This document shows, in pieces, positions 44,156 through 53,371 of a stretch of DNA of 64,000 nt. Origin of the DNA: Cryobacterium shii (GTDB lineage: Bacteria > Actinomycetota > Actinomycetes > Actinomycetales > Microbacteriaceae); NCBI RefSeq assembly GCF_004402595.1, contig NZ_SOFY01000005.1, positions 1-64,000 on the forward strand. Direction: 5' to 3'. The notes beneath the pieces are model-generated. The model was not told where the DNA came from and did not search any database. It worked only from the letters and a program-made list of their open reading frames with translations. Both the position numbers and the translations under genes were made by a program. The number at the start of each line of letters is the position of its first letter. Position 1 is the first letter of the stretch.

Positions 44156-47100
44156 TTACGGCATACTCGGCGGGATGGGGACCGGGACCGCGTCTGCCGA
44201 CTCGACGAGGGTGATGAACGCGCTGAGCTCGGCGACCGCGGCGGGCGTGACCGGCAGGAACTCGGTGAGCGCCGGCGAGTGCACGAGGTAAGCCGCCCAT
44301 TTCGCCCGGGAGATCGCCACGTTCAGGCGGTTCTTCATGATCAGGAAGGAGAGCCCGCGGGGAACGTCTTCGGCAGAGGATGCCGCCAACGTCACGATCG
44401 CGATCGCCGCCTCCTGGCCCTGGAACTTGTCGACCGTGCCGACTCGCACCCGCGGGAACCCGGCCGCGGCCAGGGCCTCCCGCACGGTGTTCAGTTGCGC
44501 GTTGTAGGGGGTGACGACGATCACGTCCGCCTCGGTCAGCGGGTCCTCGCGGCGCCCCTCGGTGGGGTCCGTCCACCGGCGGCCGAGCCCCGGACTCACA
44601 AGCACCGAACTTTCAGGCACCGAACTCACCAGCAAGGAGCGCACCAGCGACACCACGACGGCGGCCTCCTCGGGCGACTGCACGGAGTTGCCGACATGCG
44701 TGACGGGCACGACGTGCAGGCCGGGCGCCACGCCCTCGAGCAGCCGAGTCGCGGCATCCGGATGCGAACGCAGCTCCCCCTCGTAGGACAACCTCGACAC
44801 CGGTTCGGTGACGGCCGGATGCATGCGGCGGCTCTCCGCGAGGAAGTAGCCGAGTCCGGCCGGCAGCACGTCGTGGCCGGCACTGACCCAGCCGAGCGCG
44901 GACTGGTCGATCGGCTCCGGATGCGTGCCCTGGCTCACCTGCGGCAGCTGCTGCGGGTCGCCGAGGAGCAGCAGGTTGCGCGCTCCGACGCTCGCGGCGA
45001 TGGTCGACGCGAGGGAGAACTGGCCGGCCTCGTCGACGACCAGGAGGTCGAGGCTCTGCCGGGGAACCCGGGCGGGGTTGCTGAAGTCCCAGGCGGTGCC
45101 GCCGACCACGAATCCCGTGGCGGCGTGGTCGAGGGCGAACATGAGTTGCCCGTCTTTCGCCAGTTCGGTGAACCGGGCCGGGGCATCCGCATCGGAATCG
45201 GAATCTGAATCCGCGGAGGAGGGCACACTGCCGGCCCTGGGCACCTTGCCGACCAGGGCCGGGTCGAGCCCGGCCTTCACGATCGCGGCGAGGAGAGTCT
45301 CGACCACGGCGTGCGATTGAGCCACCACCCCGATCTTCCAGCCGTGGCGGCGCACGAGGGTGGTGATCACATGCGCGCCCAGGTAGGACTTGCCGGTTCC
45401 GGGCGGGCCCTGCACGGCCAGGTAGGAGGAGTCGAGATCGAGCAGGCTTGCGGTCACGGCGTCGATCCGTTCGCGGCCGGCCGTCACGCCCGGAGTGACG
45501 CCAGCGGTCGCGCCTGCGGTCACACCCGAGGCCACACCGGCGGCCACACCGGCGGCTGCGGCGACCGGCGCCAGCAGGCCCGAGCGAGTGCGCGGCGGAA
45601 CTCGCCGCAGAATGTCCACCATCGGCTCCTCGGGCCAGCCCGGTCGGGCGTCGACGATGTTCTGCGCCCACTCCTCGATCGCCGGCTTCTGCTGGCCGGC
45701 GGCCGGCGGCGCCGCCGGAGCCAGGGCGCTCGGCTTCTGAGACCACGGCTCGGTGTCCTTCGGCACGGTCTCCCGCACGAGGATGCTGTCGTCGTCGGCC
45801 ACCTCGAGCACGGTCACCGTGCGGGCGGTGCGGGACCCGGGCTCGAGACGGGGGTCGAGGAAGGGGCCGGGGTATTCGTAGAGCAGGAACGGTCCGGCCT
45901 GGTCGCCGGGCTTGATGCTGCTGCCCGGCGCGAGGCGCCCCCAGAGGCGCAGTTCCCGGCGGTCGGTGCGCTGCCGGCCCTCCCGGTACCAGTCCCGTTC
46001 GACCCGGGCGCGCTCGACCCGCAGCACATCCCGGGTGTCTTCCCACGCCTCGATCGGCTGCGCGAGGCGGGCGTAGTGGCCCCACCAGAAGCTCTTCTGC
46101 TCGCGCCGGTGATAGTCGAGTGCGGCGGCGGCGAACGCGGCCGCCGTCCGGTCGGCGCTACGGTGCGGGTCGAGCGCTTCCCCGGCCACGGCGAGCAGCT
46201 CGCCGCGGAGCGGGGACGGCTCCAGCTCCCCGACGGTTTTCTCCGGGGCGACGGCGCCGACCGGGATGCCCCGCTCGGCCGCACGCGCGAGCAGCCAGTC
46301 CCGCAGGCGCAACGTCGACACGCAGTCGTACCGGTTGTAGTCGGCGATGGAGCGCAGCATCCGTTCGCCCTCGTCGACCTGGCCGAGCAGGTCGAGGTCG
46401 CGCGCCGCGGCGTATTCGGTGATCGAATCGGCCGCGTTCGTCACCTCGCCCACCCGCAGGTCGGCGCCCATGTAGAGCGGTTCGAGCTTCTTGATCGAGT
46501 AGGACCGCGACCCGACCCGCATCGCCTTCTTCACCAGCGGGAAGAGGTCGACGAGCACGTTCTGCTGCAGCAGAGCGTCGACCTCGTCTTCGCCGACGCC
46601 GTGCCGGGCGGCGATGCTCAGCAGGTGCGTGCGTTCGTAGGGGGCGTAGTGGTAGACGTGCAGGTTGGGGTAGCGGGCCCGGCGGGCGCCCAGATAGTCG
46701 AGGAAGTCGCGCAGCGCCTGGCGTTCCTCCGCCCAGGTGTGGGCCCAGAACGCGCGGAACGTGCCGTCGACCTCCACCAGGCCGAACAGGTAGTCGAGGC
46801 CCCAGCTCTCCGCGGCCCCCTCGGTGTAGAGCGGATCACCCTCGAAATCAAAGAAGATGTCGCCCGCGTCGGGCGCGGGCAGCACGGCCAGCGCGGCCGG
46901 GTTGCAGAGCTCGACCGGCGGCGGCTCGTCGGCCACGGCCCGCACCTGCAGCCGGGCCTGCGTGCGGAGCCCGGCAAGTGTGCTCTCCCCGATCCCGTCG
47001 ACCACGACAGCGGGCAGCCCGGCGGCGCCGGCGACCGGGTCAACGGATGCCGCGAGCTGGTCAATCGTGAAGATCCCCGCCTCAGCCAGGCGCGCGCGCT

Positions 47101-47902
47101 GCGAGACGCGCAAACCGGCCACGAGCAGCACATCGCGCCGCGCCTGCACCTCGGCGTCACAGGTGTCGCAGCGCCCGCAGACCGTGTACCGCGCATCGCC
47201 CCACAGGATCGGGGCCGTCTCCGCGACCCGCTCGCCGATGATGCGCAGCAGTCGTTCCCGGCGCTTGCGATACACCGGGCGGATGTCGGCGAGCCGGTGC
47301 TCGCTCACGGTTCCGTCGCCGAGCAGCAGCTGCACGGTCTCGGCCGTGCGCACCCCGATGCGGTCGAGCTGCTCGGCGTAGGCCGCCAGCTGGAGCAGCG
47401 CCGTGACCCGGGCGCTGCGGGCGAGTTTGGTGTCCTGGACGAGGTAGCTGCCGTCCGGGCGGCGCACGATGAAGTCCGCGAAGCCGATGAAGGCCACGCC
47501 GGGGGCGGTCTCGTCGAAGAAGGTGGCCTGGAAGACGGTGTCGGCGCCGGCTGCGAAGGCGCGCACGGTGTCGGCGACGACGATCTCGATGCTGGCGCGC
47601 GACATCCGTTCGGGGCGGGCGATTTCGACCACGCCCCCGGCCATTCGGTAACGCTCGAGCACTCGGGCTTCGTGCTCGTCGCCGAGCCGCGCGGTGCGCT
47701 CGAGCATGGCGTCGGCCTTCTCCGGCACGGCGGCGGCGCGGCCGAGTTTCGCGTCGAGTTTGCGCAGAAAGGCGAACTCGCACTTCGAGGCGGCAGCGAG
47801 GTCGCTCGCGCTCGTCACCACCGTCTGGGCGGGACGCGTGCCGCTCATGGTCGCACTGCTCACCGGCGTGCCCGGCACCTCGTCGCGCTCCAGCAGAAAC
47901 AT
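44156..47902 (-). CDS. TM0106-type RecB-like nuclease fused to a Dna2/Upf1-type helicase
   Basis: This 1248-aa protein has an N-terminal RecB-like (TM0106) nuclease part with a DFIVRRPDGSYLVQDTKLAR segment and Cys cluster CGRCDTC. A long middle region follows. The C-terminal SF1 helicase has Walker A Lys838 (GPPGTGKSYLGAHV), DEAGQFSLAS and GTVDKFQGQEAAIAIVTLA. A repetitive Gly-Val-Ala-Thr linker (GVTAGATAGVTPGVTAG) precedes the helicase. The ATG at 47902 has GAGGGG; ATG 47848 is an alternative. It probably processes DNA or RNA ends; the precise role is unknown. Confidence 0.85.
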   Translation of the reverse strand: MFLLERDEVPGTPVSSATMSGTRPAQTVVTSASDLAAASKCEFAFLRKLDAKLGRAAAVPEKADAMLERTARLGDEHEARVLERYRMAGGVVEIARPERMSRASIEIVVADTVRAFAAGADTVFQATFFDETAPGVAFIGFADFIVRRPDGSYLVQDTKLARSARVTALLQLAAYAEQLDRIGVRTAETVQLLLGDGTVSEHRLADIRPVYRKRRERLLRIIGERVAETAPILWGDARYTVCGRCDTCDAEVQARRDVLLVAGLRVSQRARLAEAGIFTIDQLAASVDPVAGAAGLPAVVVDGIGESTLAGLRTQARLQVRAVADEPPPVELCNPAALAVLPAPDAGDIFFDFEGDPLYTEGAAESWGLDYLFGLVEVDGTFRAFWAHTWAEERQALRDFLDYLGARRARYPNLHVYHYAPYERTHLLSIAARHGVGEDEVDALLQQNVLVDLFPLVKKAMRVGSRSYSIKKLEPLYMGADLRVGEVTNAADSITEYAAARDLDLLGQVDEGERMLRSIADYNRYDCVSTLRLRDWLLARAAERGIPVGAVAPEKTVGELEPSPLRGELLAVAGEALDPHRSADRTAAAFAAAALDYHRREQKSFWWGHYARLAQPIEAWEDTRDVLRVERARVERDWYREGRQRTDRRELRLWGRLAPGSSIKPGDQAGPFLLYEYPGPFLDPRLEPGSRTARTVTVLEVADDDSILVRETVPKDTEPWSQKPSALAPAAPPAAGQQKPAIEEWAQNIVDARPGWPEEPMVDILRRVPPRTRSGLLAPVAAAAGVAAGVASGVTAGATAGVTPGVTAGRERIDAVTASLLDLDSSYLAVQGPPGTGKSYLGAHVITTLVRRHGWKIGVVAQSHAVVETLLAAIVKAGLDPALVGKVPRAGSVPSSADSDSDSDADAPARFTELAKDGQLMFALDHAATGFVVGGTAWDFSNPARVPRQSLDLLVVDEAGQFSLASTIAASVGARNLLLLGDPQQLPQVSQGTHPEPIDQSALGWVSAGHDVLPAGLGYFLAESRRMHPAVTEPVSRLSYEGELRSHPDAATRLLEGVAPGLHVVPVTHVGNSVQSPEEAAVVVSLVRSLLVSSVPESSVLVSPGLGRRWTDPTEGRREDPLTEADVIVVTPYNAQLNTVREALAAAGFPRVRVGTVDKFQGQEAAIAIVTLAASSAEDVPRGLSFLIMKNRLNVAISRAKWAAYLVHSPALTEFLPVTPAAVAELSAFITLVESADAVPVPIPPSMP

Positions 47903-48028
47903 CGTTCCCCTCTCGGTCCGCCCGTGACGAGCGTATCGGGAGGGTCTGACATCCCCGGTGAAAGCGCTCCGACGGGCAGCAGCGCGCCACCGCGGGCGGG
48001 GCCGCTTTCATCACGGGTCAGAACCCGG

Positions 48029-48391
48029 TCAGGAGGTGCGGCCGGTGTCACTGCTGTTGAAGTCGCTGCTGTCGAAATCGGTCGTCGCGATCTCCGCGTA
48101 CGCGGGCGAGGGTTTGGGTTGCTGGAGAGCGAGAACCCGGTCGCGGAGGACTGCGATCACCTCGGTGATGTTCGGCTCGTCCCAGAGGGAATCCTCGGGA
48201 ACGCTGATCAACTCACTCATCGGCCCCACGATCAGTTTCACCATGATCGGCTTCCCGGCGACATTGATCGCGGGCAGGTTCAGTGACTCGGTCGTCTGAC
48301 TGATACCCAGGGCGGTGACGAGTTGGAAGAGTGCGTCTGCGATGGCGTCCGCGGTGAGGAAGGACGCCCCGCTGTAGGAGATTCGTCGCAT
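48029..48391 (-). CDS. Hypothetical protein, 120 aa
   Basis: The ATG at 48391, preceded by GGGGAGA, gives a 120-aa protein. Its core, YSGASFLTADAIADALFQLV and LNLPAINVAGKPIMVKLIVG, is amphipathic with no clear membrane helix. A C-terminal Asp/Ser-rich tail (FDSSDFNSSD) follows. I do not recognise a family. Residues 1-90 look like a compact folded domain. It is separated from the nuclease/helicase gene by 126 bp and runs in the same direction as it. Confidence 0.65.
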   Translation of the reverse strand: MRRISYSGASFLTADAIADALFQLVTALGISQTTESLNLPAINVAGKPIMVKLIVGPMSELISVPEDSLWDEPNITEVIAVLRDRVLALQQPKPSPAYAEIATTDFDSSDFNSSDTGRTS

Positions 48392-48500
48392 GCAATCACT
48401 GTCTCCCCACCCCGCTGGGTATTCAACCCCCCAGGGAACAGCCCGAGGCCCGGCGGCCGCCAACAGGCGGTCGTCGGGCCCGAACAGGCGGTGCGGCGCG

Positions 48501-49433
48501 CTACTGCGCGTCGGACTCATCGGCCGCGTGGAACCACGGCGGGTACACGGCCACCTTGGGCTTGTGCGCCCCGGCGGCGAGGATGCCCCGCACCGCGTCG
48601 CGCACCTTGTCGTTGGCGACGCCGATCAGCGTGACCAGCTGGAACGGGAACTGCTCGCTGACGAGCAGCTCCGCCGCGCGGATCGCGCCCGATTCCTGGT
48701 CGGCGCGCAGCCGGCGCAGCAGCCGGTCCGCGCTCTCCGGCGCGGCACTGAAGCTGGTCAGCGGCCCGGCGGCGTCCGCGTCGGTGACGACGACGGCCGC
48801 CGCGGCAGGCTCGTCGGCGGTGGCGAGGTCGTCACGGAGCTTCTTGACCGTGCTGACCAGGATCACGAAATCGAAGATCTCAGCGTCGTGGGCCTGGCCC
48901 GAGAGGCGGGGGTCGGTGGCACCGGTGAGGATGCCGTCCCAGAGGTACGCGTTCGGCGACAGGAAGAACGGTACGTACGCGGCGACCCGGGTGTCGTCCG
49001 CCTCCGTGACGACCGCGGCGCGGCGTGCCGCGCGGGTGAGCACGGAGGAGAGGTCCACGGCGGGCCGGGTCTCCCAGGCGTCGCTGGCGTCGGCGAGCAG
49101 GCGCCCGCTGCCGAGGATTCCGGCGAGGTTACGGATGTGGGTGACGTGGTAGATCCGCTGCTCCCCCACGTTGTCGACGGCCGTCTTCGCCGCGCCGGAG
49201 ACCCGCACCGGTGAGGCCTTGACGGTTCCGGCCGCCTTGGCCACCGGCACGGTCTTCGTGCCGCCGAGGGTCACGGTTCGCGGCGACGGCGAGCTGCGCA
49301 GCGAAGGAGCCTTAGCGGACTTGGCCCGGCTGGCGCGAACCGCGGGAACGGCCGGCACGATCTCGGGGGCTGCTTTCGGGAAGCACAGGGCACACAATCC
49401 ACCCTCGAGTCCGTGGATACATTCGTCGCTCAA
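48501..49433 (-). CDS. DUF4433/DarT-like ADP-ribosyltransferase with N-terminal zinc motif
   Basis: This 310-aa protein probably starts at a TTG at 49433, because no ATG fits. An N-terminal Cys/His cluster (CIHGLEGGLCALC) is followed by a Lys/Ala-rich linker to about residue 100. The C-terminal domain has IYHVTHIRNLAGILGSGRL, then FFLSPNAYLWDGIL and AAELLVSEQFPFQLVTLIGV, the hallmarks of DUF4433/DarT, which attaches ADP-ribose to thymidine in single-stranded DNA. The catalytic-Glu region AELLV is present. DarT toxins normally sit next to a DarG macrodomain antitoxin; none is seen here, so it may be solitary and possibly non-toxic. It lies downstream of the frameshifted acyltransferase on the same strand. 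Confidence 0.75.
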   Translation of the reverse strand: MSDECIHGLEGGLCALCFPKAAPEIVPAVPAVRASRAKSAKAPSLRSSPSPRTVTLGGTKTVPVAKAAGTVKASPVRVSGAAKTAVDNVGEQRIYHVTHIRNLAGILGSGRLLADASDAWETRPAVDLSSVLTRAARRAAVVTEADDTRVAAYVPFFLSPNAYLWDGILTGATDPRLSGQAHDAEIFDFVILVSTVKKLRDDLATADEPAAAAVVVTDADAAGPLTSFSAAPESADRLLRRLRADQESGAIRAAELLVSEQFPFQLVTLIGVANDKVRDAVRGILAAGAHKPKVAVYPPWFHAADESDAQ

Positions 49434-49486
49434 AACTAGTGAAAACCTTTCGTGTGCGTGGCCCCCACACTCTTCAAGTCCGATGC

Positions 49487-50774
49487 TCAAAGACCACGTA
49501 TCAACGGTACGGTCATTTCGGCCCGGATGGTGACCGTTCGGCGCATTCTCTGCAGACCGACGGATGCGGCGAGCGCCAGCGTTCCGGTCGCCGCGACCCA
49601 CACATTCAGCCCGAACACCATCAGGCAGAACGGCGCCAGCACGATCAGCAGGGTGGAGACCGAGACCGCCCAGTCGGCCGCGGCCCGATCGCCGATCCGC
49701 CGCAGGACCGGCCATTCCAGTCGGCCGAGCAGGGCCGACAGCAGGAACAGGGCCGCCACCGTCGCGGCGAAATACGCCGGTCTGGTCCACCACCACAGGG
49801 GCGTTTCCGGCGCCGGACCGCCCCACGGGGTCAGGAGCGTCAGCCCGACCAGCAGGGCGATCACCGGCACGTGCCAGAGGTAGATCGTGATCAGGCGGGC
49901 ACCGATCGCCCCAACCAGCACCCGCACGGGCGCGAGCGCCGCGATCCGGTGCAGCACCGGGCGGGCGAGCGCCAGCAGCGCGAACTGGCCGACGCCCAGC
50001 ACGGTCAGGGCCAGGCTCGGCGGGTTGAGGTCCTCGAGAATGTTCACCCGGGAGAGGCCCGTCTGGACCATCCCCCACAGGAGCAGGAAGCTGTCGGCTG
50101 CGAGCAGCAGCAGCGCCGCCCGGCCGCGCCGGGCGAACCATCCGTCGGCCACCCAGAAGCCCAGTTGCTGCAGGAACAGCCAGATGAAGATCATGTTGAA
50201 GATGCCGATCACCGCCAACCCGGAAGACAGTCGCCCCGCCTCGACCACGATCGCGCAGCCGAGCAGCACCAGCAGCGTCAGCACTCGGGCGCGGGCGTGC
50301 AGTTCCACCATCCCCGGCAGGAAGGCCTGGCTGAACGCGTAGGCGGCGAGGAACCAGAGCGCCGACGTCACCCCGGCGCCGATCAGCAGGACGGATGCCC
50401 GGTCCACCCCGCTCCACTGCAGCACCAGGATGCCGCTCGTGAGGGCCAGGAACAGCGGGGCCGCGGGCCGGGCCAGCCTCAGGATGCGGCCGCGGATGAA
50501 TTCGGCCGGGGTCAGCCCGGCGGCGGCCGCCGCGGTCCACGCCCGATGGCCGGCGAACCCCCCCGATGATGAAGAAGAGCGGCATGATCTGCGCGACCCA
50601 GGTCACCGGGGGCAGCCACGGCTGGGCCGCCAGCACGTTGTCGAGCCGCAGGCCAGCGCCCGGGCGGAGGGTCGCCCCCATCATGAGCAGGTGTCCGAGC
50701 ACCACCGGCAGAACGCAGACGACCCGCATGAGGTCGAGCACCCGGTCGCTGGCATCCGGTGTGTCAGGCGCCAT
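49487..50774 (-). pseudogene. Acyltransferase-3 family gene with a C7 frameshift
   Basis: The first about 70 codons (start ATG 50774) encode the N-terminus of an acyltransferase-3 membrane protein, ending in IMPLFFIIGG. Reading then continues in the next frame as RASVLLIGAGVTSALWFLAA and so on, with about nine more helices to a stop at 49487. The shift falls in a run of seven C (plus strand 50558-50564); removing one base restores FIIGGFAGHRAW, which fits the family. So the gene is disrupted by one base, or is phase-variable, or the run was miscalled. The start lies 4 bp after the universal stress protein stop. Confidence 0.82.
50558..50564 (+). repeat. C7 homopolymer causing the acyltransferase frameshift
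   Basis: CCCCCCC occupies the site where the acyltransferase reading frame changes. With six C the frame is continuous. Such runs are prone to slippage, both in cells and in sequencing. Confidence 0.8.
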
Positions 50775-50778
50775 GGCC

Positions 50779-51288
50779 TCAGCCGCCCTCCCAAGGGAGA
50801 GGCTCCTCGAAGGGGACGGGAGCGAGCGGGATGACCACCACCGGCCGGTGCTGCCGGTGAGCCAGCCGCACGGCGACGGAACCGCTGATGAACTTCGCCA
50901 GGGTGGACCGCACATTGGACTCCCGGGTGCCCACGACGATCATGGCCGCCCCGAGGGTCTGGGCCAGATGGCCGAGGGCGCGAGCCGGGTCGCCGGCCAG
51001 CGCACGGGTCGACCAGACGACCCCGGCCCCCTCGAGGATCTCCGCCAGGTGCGCGGCCAGGCGCGGATCGAACCTCTCTTCGGTCAGCTCGGGAGTGTCA
51101 GGGTCGAACGGGAGGGAACTCATGCTGCCGTCGGCATGCTCCACCACCATGTACCGGGTCGCCTCGACGGTGGCGCAGACGAGTTCGGCCTGGAAGCGGG
51201 AGGCGAAGACGGCGGCCTCCAGCACGACGGCATCCGGCTGCCTGTGCGTCACTCCGACGATCACCCGGACCGGTTTATCTGCACTCAT
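50779..51288 (-). CDS. Universal stress protein (UspA family)
   Basis: This 169-aa protein starts at ATG 51288 (preceded by GGAGGG). It shows VRVIVGVTHRQPDAVVLEAAVFA at the N-terminus, and AAMIVVGTRESNVRSTLAKF with SVAVRLAHRQHRPVVVIP at the C-terminus. The last segment resembles the ATP-binding G-x2-G-x9-G loop of the family. The downstream acyltransferase start is 4 bp away, suggesting a short operon. Stress induction is expected from the family. Confidence 0.88.
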   Translation of the reverse strand: MSADKPVRVIVGVTHRQPDAVVLEAAVFASRFQAELVCATVEATRYMVVEHADGSMSSLPFDPDTPELTEERFDPRLAAHLAEILEGAGVVWSTRALAGDPARALGHLAQTLGAAMIVVGTRESNVRSTLAKFISGSVAVRLAHRQHRPVVVIPLAPVPFEEPLPWEGG

Positions 51289-51365
51289 CGCGCCCTCCGT
51301 TGCTTTCGCTGGTGACACTAGTCAGAAACCGGCGGACCGTCACCGTTTCGAGGGCGAGGCCGGCA

Positions 51366-51421
51366 GGGCGGGTCGGTGCGGGTCGCTGCGGGTCGGGTCG
51401 GTGCGGGTCGGTGCGGGTCGG
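51366..51421 (+). repeat. 10-bp tandem repeats upstream of the ion channel gene
   Basis: GCGGGTCGGT units repeat about five times with small changes in the 169-bp gap after the universal stress protein gene. They lie 40-90 bp before the channel gene and may influence its promoter, though I see no clear -10/-35 pair. Confidence 0.6.
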
Positions 51422-51457
51422 GCGATCCGGCGCCGCTGGGCGAGCTAAGTTGGAACT

Positions 51458-52240
51458 GTGGGGCAGTCGACGATGACCAGGAGCGAACGGTGGGAACGGG
51501 CGACGGATGCGCCCCTCCTCTGGCTCGGGTTCGCTTTCCTCTTCGCCTACGCGACCCCGATCATCGCGCCCGAGATCGGCTCGTGGTGGCGCCTGCTGCT
51601 CGAGTGGGTCGAGATCGCCACCTGGGCGGCTTTCGCCCTCGACTTCACCGTGCGGCTAAGCCTCGCCCGCGGGCGCCTGAAGTTCATCCGCACCCACCTG
51701 CTCGATCTGGTGGCCGTCGCCCTGCCGCTGTTCCGGCCGCTCCGGGCGCTGCGCGTGCTGTCGATCGTGATCCTCTCTGCCCGGCGCCTGAGCAAGAAGC
51801 TCAAGAACCGGGTGATGACGTACGCGGCCGTGACCGCGGTCTCGGTCTGGTTCATCGCCGGCCTCGCGGTCACGGATGCCGAGCGGGGCGCCCCGGGCGC
51901 CAACATCCACTCCGTCTGGGAGGGGTGGTGGTGGTCGTTCATCACGATGGCCACGGTCGGATTCGGCGACCTGTACCCCGTGACGGCCGAAGGACGACTC
52001 GTCACGGTCGGTCTGGTCGCCACCGGCATCGCCCTGATCGGCACCCTCACCGCGTTCATCGCCGCCTGGTTCGCGTCGGCGAGCCGGGAAGCCGAGGAGG
52101 AGATCAAGGCCGAACTCGACGTCAGCGAGGACAAGCTCGACGCCCTGAAGCTCGAGATCGGTGAACTGAAGACCCTGGTCGAACGTCTGCTCGAACGACC
52201 CGTGCCCCCTTCGTCACCATCGCCATCGCCTGAGGGGTAG
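51458..52240 (+). CDS. Ion channel of the voltage-gated K+ type
   Basis: This 260-aa membrane protein has about four to five N-terminal helices, including an Arg-rich S4-like segment (RPLRALRVLSIVILSARRL). Its pore has the selectivity filter TVGFGD (SFITMATVGFGDLYPVT), characteristic of K+ channels. A C-terminal Glu/Lys/Leu helix is predicted to coil (AEEEIKAELDVSEDKLDALK). The GTG at 51458 is followed in frame by ATG 51473, and either may be the true start. Confidence 0.85.
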   Translation: MGQSTMTRSERWERATDAPLLWLGFAFLFAYATPIIAPEIGSWWRLLLEWVEIATWAAFALDFTVRLSLARGRLKFIRTHLLDLVAVALPLFRPLRALRVLSIVILSARRLSKKLKNRVMTYAAVTAVSVWFIAGLAVTDAERGAPGANIHSVWEGWWWSFITMATVGFGDLYPVTAEGRLVTVGLVATGIALIGTLTAFIAAWFASASREAEEEIKAELDVSEDKLDALKLEIGELKTLVERLLERPVPPSSPSPSPEG

Positions 52241-52249
52241 ACAGGGGGC

Positions 52250-52681
52250 GTGACCGCACACATGACCGCCGCCGACCTCGGCCTCGACCTGTCCGACGGG
52301 GCCGAAGACCAGCTCTTCCGCTGGTTCCTGGCCAGTGTGCTCTTCGGCCGTCCCATCCAGCAGGAGGTCGCCGCCCGCACCTATGGGGTGCTGATCTCCC
52401 ACGGCCTGACCGCCCCGGAGGAGTTCGCCCGCTACGACCGGGAGGGCCTCCGGGCCCTGCTCGACGAGGGCCACTACGCGCGGCTGGACTACATCATGAC
52501 CGACGAGCTGCACGAGGTGATGCGAAGCGTGGCCGCCGAGCACGGGTCGGTCGGCGGGATGGTGCGCGCGGCGGCGTCACGGGAGGAGCTCACCCGCACA
52601 CTCGTCGCGTTCAAGGGCATCGGACCGACGACCGCAAAGATCTTCCTGCGGGAGCTGCCGGCGAGCGTGCTGCCGCGCTGA
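52250..52681 (+). CDS. HhH-GPD-like DNA-binding/glycosylase-related protein
   Basis: This 143-aa protein starts at a GTG preceded by GGGGG. It has a C-terminal helix-hairpin-helix (TLVAFKGIGPTTAKIFLREL) as in the endonuclease III/AlkA superfamily. The N-terminal helices (LFRWFLASVLFGRPIQQEVA) resemble a truncated HhH-GPD fold. The catalytic Lys/Asp pair and the Fe-S cluster Cys residues are absent, so it may bind DNA without glycosylase activity. It follows the channel gene by 9 bp and could be co-transcribed. Confidence 0.8.
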   Translation: MTAHMTAADLGLDLSDGAEDQLFRWFLASVLFGRPIQQEVAARTYGVLISHGLTAPEEFARYDREGLRALLDEGHYARLDYIMTDELHEVMRSVAAEHGSVGGMVRAAASREELTRTLVAFKGIGPTTAKIFLRELPASVLPR

Positions 52682-52815
52682 CGGCATCCGTTCTTTGTGC
52701 CACGTACCCCGCCGAGTCTCTGGACAGGTTCAGGTTCATCTGCCTAACATGGTAATGAGCGAATGCCCTTTTCGGGGCCGGGGAACTCGCCAGCAGAATC
52801 GACGCCACGCCCCAC

Positions 52816-52932
52816 ATGCCCCACGCAATAGAAAACGACATCCTGCCGATTCCGACCTGTGTCTCCTGTTTCACCCCCATGGCCCCGGCCGGCGGTGGCT
52901 GGTGGTGCGACGGTTGCCAGGAGTTCCTCTGA
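52816..52932 (+). CDS. 38-aa zinc-ribbon-like small protein
   Basis: The ATG at 52816 opens a 38-codon frame with two CxxC-type pairs: TCVSCFTPM and WWCDGCQEF. The spacing resembles a zinc ribbon. No stop interrupts the frame, and the first upstream in-frame stop is at 52756. No good ribosome site was found, so a leaderless or weakly expressed gene is possible. It lies between the HhH gene and the convergent ABM gene. Confidence 0.5.
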   Translation: MPHAIENDILPIPTCVSCFTPMAPAGGGWWCDGCQEFL

Positions 52933-52950
52933 CCGGGTTGACGGCTCCGT

Positions 52951-53247
52951 CTATTTGACGGCGATCAGCTCGATCAGACGGATGTCGGGATCATTCGCCA
53001 GCAGGCTCGGCCCGTGTTCGGCGAGGGCTGCGGGGATCGCACCGCCCAGGTGAGCCTGTCGGCCCTCCTCGGTCTCGAAGGTGTCGAAGATGCCGAACGT
53101 CTTCTCGTCGACCCGGAAGGCGTACCAGGTGCGGGTCTGGGGCTCCTCGTCCACCACCGCGCGGCCCGCCTCCAAGAAGTCCCACACGTCCTGCTCCTTG
53201 CCCGGCTTCGCTTCCACCAGGGCCAGTACTCCGAACTTGAGTGCCAT
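52951..53247 (-). CDS. Antibiotic biosynthesis monooxygenase (ABM) domain protein
   Basis: This 98-aa protein starts at ATG 53247, preceded by GGAGAG. ABM-fold motifs are [20 protein letters not shown] and [20 protein letters not shown]. Members are heme-degrading or quinol monooxygenases, and many small ones are unassigned; no heme-ligand His is obvious. It is convergent with the tiny zinc-ribbon gene, whose stop lies 18 bp away. Confidence 0.85.
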   Translation of the reverse strand: MALKFGVLALVEAKPGKEQDVWDFLEAGRAVVDEEPQTRTWYAFRVDEKTFGIFDTFETEEGRQAHLGGAIPAALAEHGPSLLANDPDIRLIELIAVK

Positions 53248-53371
53248 CGGACTCTCCTTCACTTCTTCTTGGCTTCGTCGCGTCGTGAGCTCCGGGCGGG
53301 CGGATGTCCCCCGTGCAGCGAGCGTAGAACGCCGCCCCTGCCCCGGCAAGGACTGCGAGGGACCCGCCCCT

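Noticed and set aside
48501..50915. A single 804-aa minus-strand frame that could be an acyltransferase-DarT fusion
   Set aside because: The middle is in the wrong frame for the acyltransferase, which continues in a different frame after the C7 run. The join is an artefact of the frameshift and open antisense sequence.
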